This document shows, piece after piece, positions 1 through 8,775 of a stretch of DNA of 64,000 bases. Below the pieces are notes generated by a model. The model was not told the DNA's origin. It did not search any database and worked only from the letters and a program-made list of their open reading frames with translations. Where the stretch lies: contig JAZBRS010000049.1 of assembly GCA_037176725.1 (NCBI GenBank), positions 32,356,001-32,420,000 of the forward strand, read 5' to 3'. This DNA comes from Posidonia oceanica (taxonomy: Eukaryota > Streptophyta > Magnoliopsida > Alismatales > Posidoniaceae). The stretch's first letter is position 1, and each line of letters starts with the position of its first letter. Both the position numbers and the translations under genes were made by a program.

Positions 1-1508
1 AAAATAATTTCCGAGTATACAAATCATTGACTTGTTTCTCCATTGCCACACCACTTTCCATCTTCGCATCCTTATGTCTTGATTTATAATTACAAATATT
101 TTAAGTTTCTCTTTGCTTCCTTAAACAGTCCTCATAACGAGTTATAAACTCCAACAAAGACGTGTGATGCGATACAAAACTCTGTACAAATGCATTCATA
201 CTCTCACTCCTTTGGGTTGAAGTCATGCCTGCAAAAAACGTATTCACCATAAACGCTGGCACCCATTGCTGTCTGATATTATAAATAGATATTAACCATT
301 TGTTGTTGGTCAATTTGTACTTTTCAACCCACTGCCACCAACTTTCTTCAAAAATCTCTTCAAATTCAGATTCATATACAACTTTGTTAAACTGTTCTAT
401 TGCCTCGAATTTGGTGGCAATCCCGCCGAGCTTGTTCGATATTTTGTGCATTATATGCCATGCACAAAACCTATGTACAGTATTGGGTAAAGCCTCAGCT
501 ATTGCAGTAGTGATTGCAGGATCTTGATCACGACCCATGCATTCAATGAATCTTTCAAACAACCATATAAATGCTGAAGTATCCTTATTGCAAATAAAAG
601 CACCAGCAAATGTAACAGTCTTCCAATGATGATTAACTCCACAAAACATGGCAAATACAAGTATGTAATAATTTGTGCGGTATGTTGTGTCAAACGTAAC
701 TGCATCTCCAAAATGCTCAAAATCATGTCTTGATATTGCATCTGACCAAAAGCAGTACTTTAAACGACCTTCGTCATCCTTCTCGATAGCATAGAAAAAA
801 TCTTCATTCGCAAACTTTTGTAGTTCGAAATGCTCAACAAGAAATTGGGCATCATAGTCCTTCGTATCTTCCCTATAATCCCTCTTGAAATTCCATACAT
901 CTTTTTCAGTACATCTCATTTTATCATAGCCACCATATTGTTGACTCATAATCTGGATCTGTTGAGATGTACTAATATTCACAGAATGCATAGATTCAAG
1001 TTCTAACTTCTTAGAGACAGAGATACTTCTATTAACAGACAGATAATGCAACTTTGAAGGACTAACAAGTTCATGATTATGCTCCTCTACAAACTCGACG
1101 GCATGCCAATTAACCCAGTTAATATCAACTTTAACCTTCAATCTTGCATTGCAACCTACTCGTGTGAGACAAATTCTCCTATTATGTTTACGTTGAAAAT
1201 CAGAGTGACTTTCAGCCATCTTTTGTTTGGAAAACCCCCCTAGAGCAAACAAATAATTGTTGCGAAAACTTCCTTTCTTTAGTATTCTTATCGATTCTTT
1301 ACTTTGTAGAATAGGAACGAACTGAAAACCCAACTTTACCAGCATAACATGTATAAAATGACTTAGCAGCATCAATACTAGTGAATATCTGACCAAGATA
1401 TGGTTTAACAGACAACTGTTGAGCACTAACTAAAGGGCAATCATCTAAAGCATTATCCGCAACAATAACTTCAGAACTTGTTTGCGGATTACATTCTACA
1501 ACATTCAT
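1..1508 (-). pseudogene. FAR1-type MULE transposase pseudogene (MULE-A), C-terminus outside the window
   Basis: This is the first exon of a FAR1/FHY3-like transposase. The order is a FAR1 DNA-binding domain (a region with SFYTCY and GFSVR), the MULE DDE transposase domain (VTFDTTYRTN carries the first Asp, DQDP the second) and the C/H motif HRFCAWHIMHK. The start MNVVEC at 1508 is shared with the MULE-C copy. It has three defects relative to that copy: an in-frame TAA at 1299-1301 in place of a Gln codon, a 2-bp loss near 1237-1245, and a 21-bp in-frame deletion at about 530 that removes seven residues just before the second catalytic Asp. Conversely, two Trp codons that are stops in MULE-C are intact here. 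The zinc-finger end of the protein lies beyond the window. Confidence 0.88.
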
Positions 1509-2760
1509 CCTTACAACGAGTATGTGAAATCTGCAAAGAAAAATAATCGGTAAAAAAATTACAAGTAAACAAAGAAATGGTTGTCAAAAATTTGATAGTG
1601 AAACTGAAACTAATCGATACGTAACAATAAACCTAAAACTGATAATTGAAATGGTTAACGTAACACTGAAACGGATAACCATCACAAAAATCAATAACTA
1701 CGATTTAAATGATATGGTTGACAAAAAAGTAACAATGAAACTAAAACTATTCAATACGTAACAATAACTCTATAAACTGAAAGCAAAAAATCGTTAACTT
1801 AACACTGAGACGTAGTTTTCAGATAGATAGCCATCACAAAATTTTAAAACTCGTCAAGTTAGAACAAAAACTTAAATCGTTAACCAAAACTTAAGCAGAA
1901 AACGTTAACGTATTACTAAAGTCTGTATCGACTACATGCCACCCTAAATCGTTAACGTAACACATTAGTTGAAACTACAACAGATTAACATAAATTGAAT
2001 ATAATCAATGAATTTTAATACCAAAACTAGAAGTAAAAAATTTAAAATTTAAACCGTAACATCTTAGTCGTGGTTCCTACTGTTTACAAAAAAAACATTT
2101 TAGTCATGGTTTAAGAAATGAATACGATAATTCCGTATTCATAATTAAATAAAGACGTGGCTTATTCATACTAAAAATGAAATAAAAAAACCAATAAACA
2201 TATGGACAGAGTCTTGTTATGTGGAAATATCATCAAAGAATGAAACATAATAGGCCAAAACAAAATGAAAAAATTCTACGAACTACTAACCTGCTAGTCT
2301 CCTTCTTCATGAGCACCAAATCCGGTTTCAAACAATAGCCTTTAACTGGTAATAGCCGTTGAAGAAGAAAACGTGTCTCCACAGTCTCCACAGAACCACG
2401 AGAAAGAGTGCCCTGGGTGAATGGCAACAGTCTCCACATTTTTTACTCTAAGAATGGCAACAGTCTCCTCTATTCTTTCTCCAACATTCTACACGTTAAC
2501 AAGAGAAAAGTAGCTTGCCATAATGAATAAAACGTGTGGAAGCCCAACAGACATAAAAAAAGTGGCCCAAATTAATGTACTACAAAGCCACATGGAACTT
2601 TCAATTGCTTCCTCCAAGGAAAAGTATTTGCTGTTTACGTAAGGCAGTTGCTTTCTCCAAGAAAAAGTCTTTGCCTTCATCATGTTTTTGCCATCAAATC
2701 CAAAAAAACACATTGGATACCACTTTCAATTTCAGCCGTAGAATAAAAAATGGAGAGCAG
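1509..2760. other. Non-coding right arm of MULE-A with GTTAACGTAAC-type motifs
   Basis: There is no gene here. The AT-rich sequence between the transposase start and the TIR contains many degenerate copies of GTTAACGTAAC and of ACTGAAAC/GAAACTAAAAC (for example near 1654, 1795, 1899 and 1949). The same arm in MULE-C has an expanded 83-bp array where this copy has a single unit. It probably holds the transposase promoter, since the gene starts at 1508 on the minus strand. Confidence 0.6.
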
Positions 2761-2815
2761 CAGATTAAGGGCCTTACTTTCAAAAGTGAGGCCGGGCCTC
2801 ATCAGAGAATTTGCC
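2761..2815. repeat. Right terminal inverted repeat of MULE-A
   Basis: Read inward from 2815 on the minus strand, the end begins GGCAAATTCTCTGATGAGGC and includes the palindrome GAGGCCCGGCCTC. The same end occurs at 15181 and 28429, and an imperfect inverted match forms the left ends at 12658 and 15214. A TA dinucleotide tract starts immediately outside. Confidence 0.8.
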
Positions 2816-3150
2816 TATATATATATATATATATATATAGATATATATGTGTGTGTGTGTGGGGGGGTGGGGGTGTTGTGAAACGAGTCCATTTATGAAA
2901 AACCTTCCCGTAGCGGACGTCTGCTTAACCCTTGATTTCAAACAACAAGTAAGGTAGACGCCCGTTTTCTCCTGTATTTATGCCATCCTTCAGTGGACAT
3001 CCAAAGCGGGCGTCCATTTAATTCTTGTGTTGGAGCAGTGTTCCAGCTAACATCCATTTCGGACATCTGCAAATTTTCTGTGTGAATGCAGTGATGTAGC
3101 GGACATTCGCGTGAACGTCTGTTGGGCTATTTTCAAGTCAAAACTCAACA
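2816..3150 (-). repeat. Left (3') LTR remnant of copia-1
   Basis: On the minus strand the LTR starts TGTTGAGTTTTGACTTG at 3150 and runs through a region rich in GACGTCCG-like motifs to a TA/TG/G-rich microsatellite at about 2816-2870, where MULE-A cuts it. It matches 28430-28731 and the first half of the solo LTR at 29625-30198. The second half of this LTR is not in the window. Confidence 0.8.
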
Positions 3151-3161
3151 AATCTCCACAT
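3151..3161 (-). other. Polypurine tract of copia-1
   Basis: Minus-strand ATGTGGAGATT lies directly before the LTR start TGTTGAG. This is the usual form and place of a plant copia polypurine tract that primes plus-strand DNA synthesis. Confidence 0.75.
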
Positions 3162-3164
3162 TGA

Positions 3165-3737
3165 CTTGAAAAACCGTCTCTTATATCATGAATATGATCA
3201 ATCTTCATCTCTCTCTGCCAAACAGACTATATTACGGACTACACAAGTCAACCAAGTTCACACATTCTTTGAACTTGGTCAATGAAAGAAGATTTGTCAT
3301 CATGTCTGTTGAATTATCTACTTTGCCGATTTTCTTCACAAGAATGTCTCCCTATGAGATAACATCACGAATAAAGTGATATCTAACGTCAATGTGCTTC
3401 GTCCTCTCATGATGCATCTGGTCGTTAGTCTAATGTAAAGCACTTTGACTATCACAATGAACAACAATCACCTTCTGGCTAGGACTAAGCTCTGCAAATA
3501 AACCTCTCAACCACATTGCCTCAAAATGCCTTCTGCTACTGCCATGTACTCTGCCTCTATGGTAGATAGTGCCACTGTATGCTGTAATGTGGCCTTCCAA
3601 CTAACTGTGCATCTGCCAATAGAAAATACATAGTCTATCATAGATCTTCTGTTGTCATGGTCACCAGCATAGTCTGCATCAACGTAGCCAACCAAACCAT
3701 CTTTGCTCCTCTCAAACTCCAAACAAACACCATTAGT
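3165..3737 (-). pseudogene. copia-1 RNase H and 3' end of pol (broken)
   Basis: The minus-strand translation gives the copia RNase H region. [16 protein letters not shown] contains the first acidic site, [12 protein letters not shown] the catalytic Glu region, and IVVHCDSQSALHL the later Asp, followed by the usual HIDVRYHFIRD stretch. The frame is interrupted between 3500 and 3530 and again downstream. The upstream part of the same domain continues at 8776, on the far side of the CACTA insertion; the frames do not join cleanly across it. Confidence 0.85.
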
Positions 3738-3740
3738 ACT

Positions 3741-4015
3741 ACTACAAGAAAACTGGACTTTAGCCACCAATTTTAGCCACGGACAATAAATCCGTGGCTA
3801 ATTAATATGTTTAGCCACGGAATAGCCACAGGAATAGCCAAGGATACATAAATTTTAAATAATAAAATAAAATATTATTTAGCCACAGTCACATACCGTG
3901 GCTAACTATGAAATATTTGTGGCTAAAATTTTTATCTCAATAGAAACTTATTTTTGCCACGAATTAGCTACGAAATTGGACTATGGCTAAGATTAAAATC
4001 TTAAGAATTTAGCCA
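3741..4015. repeat. Left CACTA subterminal repeat block
   Basis: At least eight degenerate copies of TTAGCCACGG or its inverse lie within about 270 bp of the terminus. In En/Spm such motifs bind the element-encoded DNA-binding protein; that role here is inferred from family knowledge. Confidence 0.7.
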
Positions 4016-4204
4016 CCACTTCATTCCCTCTTTTATTTCCTACAAAACTACTCCTCCCTCCGCCCGAAAACCTCTCCAAAATCTTTGTTCCTTCTCCCTT
4101 CACCCCAAAATCCCGCTCCTCCTCTGTTCTCCGTCCGCTCTCCTACGGCCCTGTGCCCGTCGATTGCTCCTCTGGTTCTCCCTCTGCCTTTCTTTCCAGT
4201 GCCT
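4016..4204. other. CT-rich non-coding segment in the CACTA element
   Basis: This is a pyrimidine-rich stretch (ctcctccctccgcccg type) without a supported gene. Similar CT-rich DNA resumes at 5336 after the solo LTR, so the two blocks were one before that insertion. It resembles the 5' untranslated region of a captured gene, but this is not demonstrated. Confidence 0.4.
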
Positions 4205-4209
4205 ACCTC

Positions 4210-5330
4210 TATTAGGATTTTAAGGCTTCACTAGAGGAGGGTGAATAGTGAATTAAGAGAAAAATGCAGAAATTAAGTTTACTTCAACAATCTTAAGCAA
4301 TTTCAAGTAAATTGCAATTAAATGAGTAGAATAGAGGAGTTGAAACTTAAATAATAAACATGCGAAGAAAGGGATGAGAGACAATGAGAACAAAAGTAAT
4401 TTATAGTGGTTTAGCCTCTCGGGCTTAGTCCATTCCTCGAGAACCCCTCGAGAGTTACCTTAAACCTAATCTTATTCTGGGCCAAGATCCTGCCATTGCA
4501 CTCTTGACGAACTCTCACCAAGCTCCGCAAAAACCGCGGTTCCCCTTCTCACGACCGGAGAAGAACTCATACAAGAAAATAAAAGATTACAACTCTTTTC
4601 TATATCTCCTAAATCTCTTTTAGCAAGGTGGAAAGGATGCACTCTAGCTTGGAAAATATCTCTCAAAGATGTTAGTGGAATGCTTAGGAAAATGATGGGA
4701 ATTAAGCTCTATAATGTGTGGTTTGATGTGCAATAAGCTTGAGACACTTCTCTTCCTAAACATGGGTTTAGGGGTGTCATATATATATAGGAATACACTA
4801 AATTAGATATGTGTAAAATGAGCTCACAAGTCTCTCAAACGTTCACAAACAGCTAGTAAAACGGTAGACCGAAGTTTTTCGGTATGCCGTTTTAGCTCAA
4901 AATGTATAGAACGTATTGACCAAATCGGTATACTGAACAGAGTTCGGTATGCCGAAAATCCATGATTCGGTATACCGAAAATATTCAGTATGCCGAAATG
5001 CTTGTTTTTAACCCTATAAAAAATGTAATCAATGAATGACTTGTTTTGAGGCTATGGCTATTTTCCTAAGGCACTATAGGAGTGTTTAGGAGATAATTAC
5101 AAGTTGCTGGAGTACAGCATACACTTTTTACATTACACTTAAATTACATACAATCTTGATCTCCAATATTCAATTGATTTGTCTTGAACTTCCACATTGA
5201 TATCTTCTTTGCCAATTTCGCCTTCTTCTTTTTCCATAGTCCATGAGAACTCTTCTTGATCTAATAAGAATGTTAGCACACAAATATGTTTTGTTATCAT
5301 CAAAACCGAGATGAGGCAATTTTACCAACA
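4210..5330 (-). repeat. Solo LTR inside the CACTA element
   Basis: A 1121-bp block is flanked by the 5-bp direct repeat ACCTC (4205-4209 and 5331-5335). On the minus strand it starts TGTTGGTAAAATTGCC, followed by TTTTGATGATAACAAAAC, and ends CCTAATA, so the terminal CA appears mutated to TA. Size, TG start and 5-bp duplication fit a solo LTR left by recombination. A cluster of CGGTATACCG-like palindromes lies at about 4860-5000. The family is not identified. Confidence 0.7.
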
Positions 5331-5335
5331 ACCTC

Positions 5336-5535
5336 CTCTTCCAGTGCTCCCTCCTCCCTCCTGCACCTTCTGGTGCTCCTCCATTCTCCCTCTGCCCTCC
5401 TACGCTCGGCGATTGCTCATCCTCCTCTGGTTCTCCCTCCACCCTTCTTTCCTGCACCCCCTCTCCTCCTCCAGTGCTCCCTCTGCCCTCCTGCGCCCTT
5501 CGGTGCTCCTCCGTTCTCTCTCCGCCCTCCGGTAC
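5336..5535. other. CT-rich segment, continuation of 4016-4204
   Basis: Pyrimidine-rich low-complexity DNA with repeated TCCTCCAGTGCTCC-like phrases. Open frames across it on both strands are proline/serine or glycine/arginine rich and reflect composition only. Confidence 0.4.
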
Positions 5536-5818
5536 ACACATTGAATACTATCTACAAGTATACTAGTGCACGACTTGAGTGTTGTATTCTCAGTTTGTCA
5601 AGTAGCAAAAGTTCAGAGAGCTGAGTGGTATGCTTGTCATGGCGGAAAGGTTCTCATATGTCCAACATCTAGTTAACTTTCGTCCACCATCATCAGTCTT
5701 ACCATTGTCAAAGGGGGGTTTTATGAGATGATTCAAGATCTTGGGTTTGTGTTGAGGACATGGGAGTTTGTTCAAGCAACGGTGGTGGAGGTGGAGGAGA
5801 TTAATATACATGCACTAG

Positions 5819-6525
5819 TCCTTCTCAGAGGTTGCTGCTCAAAGAGTTGCTGATGAGATTGTCAAGCTGATTGACGATCCTCAAACTGTTATAAATAATT
5901 GGAACAAGGTCCTTTCTCTTATTGAAACATGAGGAGAATCAGTAGCTAAACTTCAGTATTTGCCTATTTATGCGGAAACTCACAAGATAAGTTTTCTTTC
6001 CATCAGCATTTTGGTGTATGCGGGTAGTACTCATCTTAGCATGCAGATATCAAACCATTGATATGTTTCCTTCTTTTTATTTATTCAATATTTATGAATA
6101 ACTAGAAGAAATAGTTGTTGGTCCTCTAATGTATTTTCGCTACCTCAAACATGCTTGACATTCTAAACTTAGACTAAAACAATGGACATCTTATTTCTTA
6201 ATTGGGCGAGAATTTGTAAATTTTCCCCATGTTGTTGTTTTTACTGTTGTTACTGTTAGTTGTTACTGTTATTTGGTTTTGTTTATAAAGGGGTTTATTT
6301 TGTAGAGTTTGAAGTCTCGAGGCATTTGTTTTGCTGAGCATGATGATGAGAATTTGGCACCTATATTTAATCTACCACTTTAAGTTTCAAAAGAAAAGGA
6401 GAGTACTAGATCGCAGCAAGCCAACCTTGACATTCCTGTCAGTAACTTTTCTGCAGAACATACCGAGGCTTTTGATGTTGCTCACAATAGTACTGATCTT
6501 CTGTCAACGATCCTGTCCTCATAGT
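5819..6525 (+). pseudogene. TOL1: Captured fragment of a TOM1-LIKE (VHS domain) gene
   Basis: Two exon-like pieces resemble the plant TOM1-LIKE proteins of the TOL1 type, which bind ubiquitinated membrane cargo and act as an ESCRT-0-like step in vacuolar sorting. The first, from an AG acceptor at 5818, reads SEVAAQRVADEIVKLIDDP and onward to LQYLPIYAETHK, the second half of the VHS domain. The second, from an acceptor at 6305, continues SLKSRGICFAEHDDENLAPIF and includes FDVAHNSTDLLSTILSS, the start of the GAT region. An intron of about 320 bp separates them, so genomic DNA rather than cDNA was captured. It has a TGA in place of Trp in the first exon and a TAA in the second. No start or C-terminus is present. 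The identification rests on remembered family sequence. Confidence 0.72.
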
Positions 6526-7631
6526 TAGATGTTTTGCTTGAGCACAACATTGGAACTATAATTACTCGTTTCAACATAAAACTAGTGACACTTAGAAGAT
6601 CGTAGTTTCAACCAAGCTGGCTTAAGTTACTTGAATATAAAACAGCCACGATTAGAAGAACACACTTTCAATTACACTCATTTACACCCGCCAACTTGAT
6701 CATCACGTTTGATAGTTATCAATATTTTATGTGGATAATTGAGAAGTTGAGAGACTCTTCAGTAGCATGATATAGAAAACGAAGTTGGTGGTACAAATTT
6801 AAAGGGGTAAATTTTGTATGATGATGCATATACTACATATTCTTACAAGAGTTATGTGAAGAATTGTTGGTGTGACTATAGCTAGCCTGCGATGAAATTA
6901 CCATCAAACCTCCGATTCAATCTTATACTGACATAAATGTAGTTGGAATGATCGTAGGATGGAGTTCTTGATGAGACTCATGAGGACCAATACATTTCTT
7001 GTTCATTGGCAGTTTAAGGATGACAATACATGACTGAGGTTTTTGCAATAGGGGGTGCCCACTAGGTTGAATATGATTCAATTGACTTGTATCCTGTCAA
7101 CTTCTTATTGTACCATACAATATACATGCGTCCATTATTCATTGAAAAGTTTAGGCATAGATGGGTATTTGTGTATAGTTATTCTTATTCAATCCTTAAT
7201 GATACAAAGACATTCCACGTATGTTGTTTTTGCTTATTTAATAAATTTATATTAAAGAGGGTTCAGGTTTGTAATTCTATCCCCAACCACAAATAAGATA
7301 TATACAAACGTAACTTTTGGAAATTCCACTTCTTTGGTTATGATCATTGTTTTTAGAAATCCATGATCTGTGTATACCTAAACTCTATCACATTACTAGC
7401 CTACACTATTTGATTCATTGAACCATTGTTTTTAAGAATATGACTTGCACTTTCCAAACAATTAATTAGTGCCTTAATCACAATTCATTGAACCATTGTT
7501 TTTAGAAATCTTCGGATCAACACATTTTTATCCACTCATAATTTTATTGTAACAGATTCATGCTATCCTAATTGAGAATTTGAGATGCACAAGCCTTACA
7601 TATAATAATTGTCTTAAATTCCTATATCCAG
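6526..7631. other. Unassigned AT-rich interior of the CACTA element
   Basis: I see no supported gene. Short open frames near 7055-7296 have no recognisable motif. The stretch may be intron or flanking DNA of the captured gene material on either side. Confidence 0.3.
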
Positions 7632-8129
7632 GTAGGCCCAAGGGTTTTTCTTGCCATTATTGATGATCTCAAGGCAAAAGGCATGAGCCATGTTGCAAAT
7701 GTAAGTCTTTATTGTTAGAATTTGTCATATTTGCTTGGTGTTGATAGGCATATTCTTACAAGCTTAGGAATGCTGCAAGCTATTATTTCTAGTGGTTGTT
7801 ATTGTTGTTACTGTTGGTGGTATTGGCTTCTCTTTCTACATATGGTTCTGGAAGTACTTCCTCAATGTCTCAAATATTTTATTTTTTTACGTATTATTTA
7901 GTATGATGGTTGTAGTCTTGTACGATGTTTCAATTAAAGGTTCCTTACGATGATTAGTTCTTGTTTTACTATATATCTTTCTTTTTTTCTTTTTATATAG
8001 TTCATGCAATGTTGCTGAGTTTGCTCTATGATTTGTATTATTTTTTGTAGGCTTCTACAAGTATTAACGCTAATGATGATCATGATGTCGAGTCAAATTC
8101 TACAAGCCATGCAGATGACGATGTTTAAT
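7632..8129 (+). pseudogene. Exon-like pieces of an unidentified captured gene
   Basis: After the acceptor-like tatatccag, a 69-bp piece reads VFLAIIDDLKAKGMSHVAN and ends at a GTAAGT donor (about 7632-7700). After a second acceptor (tttttgtag, 8050), a short acidic exon reads ASTSINANDDHDVESNSTSH and closes with a TAA near 8129. Clean splice signals around open sequence suggest a real gene 3' end carried in the CACTA element. It could also be the element's own accessory ORF. I do not recognise the protein. Confidence 0.35.
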
Positions 8130-8399
8130 CTAGATGTTTCATTCAATCTTGGACCTTTATTCACATTTTGAGACAGTTTAAGTTTGCGTTATATTTTCTT
8201 TTGGAAATAGTCATGTAAATGATACCATAATATGAGAACATGATGTACTAGATTATGGAATTAATATATTTTACTTTTGGTGAATTTGAAGTTTGTTGTT
8301 AAATTAGTATATGATCTTTATTTTGAAAACAATTTAGTTTGTTTTATATATTATAATACAGGTGAAAAAGAGAATAAATTATATTACATGCTGAAATTG

Positions 8400-8772
8400 T
8401 ATTAAAACATTAGCCACGGTCTTAGCCACGACATTATTACATGCTATAGCGGTGGCTAGTTTTTGCCACAGCCTTGGCCATGAAATGTATGACAAAGAAA
8501 TAGTCACGGTTTTGGCCACAGAAAATACTGTGGCTAAATTAGCCACGGCCTTGGTCATGATCTTGATTCTAAATTAGCCATGGATTAGCCATGGAAGTAG
8601 ATCGTGGCTAAATTAGCCATGACCAGCTAGAGCAGTGGCTAAAATTTAGATACGGGGCTTTTAGCCACGAGCTTTGCCACGGTTAAAAGCTGTGGCTAAA
8701 TTTAATTAGCCATGGCTTTTTTAGTATTAGCCACAGAATTTGGCCATGGCTAAAGCCTAGTTTTCTTGTAGT
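8400..8772. repeat. Right CACTA subterminal repeat block
   Basis: Many TTAGCCACGG/GTGGCTAAA motifs in both orientations lie between 8405 and the right terminus. They mirror the left block. Confidence 0.7.
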
Positions 8773-8775
8773 ACT

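Larger units (their letters stand above)
1..2815 (-). mobile_element. MULE-A, right-hand part of a FAR1-type Mutator-like element
   Basis: This is the right end of a Mutator-like element that begins outside the window. It holds most of a FAR1-type transposase gene on the minus strand, about 1.2 kb of motif-rich non-coding DNA and a terminal inverted repeat ending at 2815. It is colinear with MULE-C: window position 1 matches about 22378, and its right end matches 28429. The element stops directly against a TA tract, beyond which lies the remaining half of a copia-1 LTR, so it was inserted into that LTR. It lacks the solo gypsy LTR that interrupts MULE-C and shows the uninterrupted sequence at that point (near 1935-1950). 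It is coding-dead and could move only with a transposase supplied in trans. Confidence 0.85.
3741..8772. mobile_element. Non-autonomous CACTA (En/Spm) element
   Basis: The termini are ACTACAAGAAAACT at 3741 and its inverse at 8772, flanked by the 3-bp direct repeat ACT (3738-3740 and 8773-8775). CACTA elements typically begin CACTACAAGAAAA and make 3-bp target duplications, so only the outermost C is missing. Both ends hold clustered TTAGCCACGG/CCGTGGCTAA motifs, the subterminal repeats expected of this superfamily. I find no TNP2-like transposase. The interior contains a solo LTR, CT-rich DNA and pieces of host genes. It interrupts the reverse transcriptase/RNase H part of copia-1. Confidence 0.8.

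Noticed and set aside
2816..3150. GACGTCCG-rich blocks at 2860-3140, 28458-28731 and 29640-29890 first looked like the inverted ends of a separate TIR transposon
   Set aside because: They are halves of copia-1 LTRs: the first joins the polypurine tract, and the third continues into the known LTR end in one uninterrupted copy.
5286..5624. Plus-strand Pro/Ser-rich frames in the CACTA element
   Set aside because: Low-complexity CT-rich DNA that is open in several frames on both strands, with no conserved motif.
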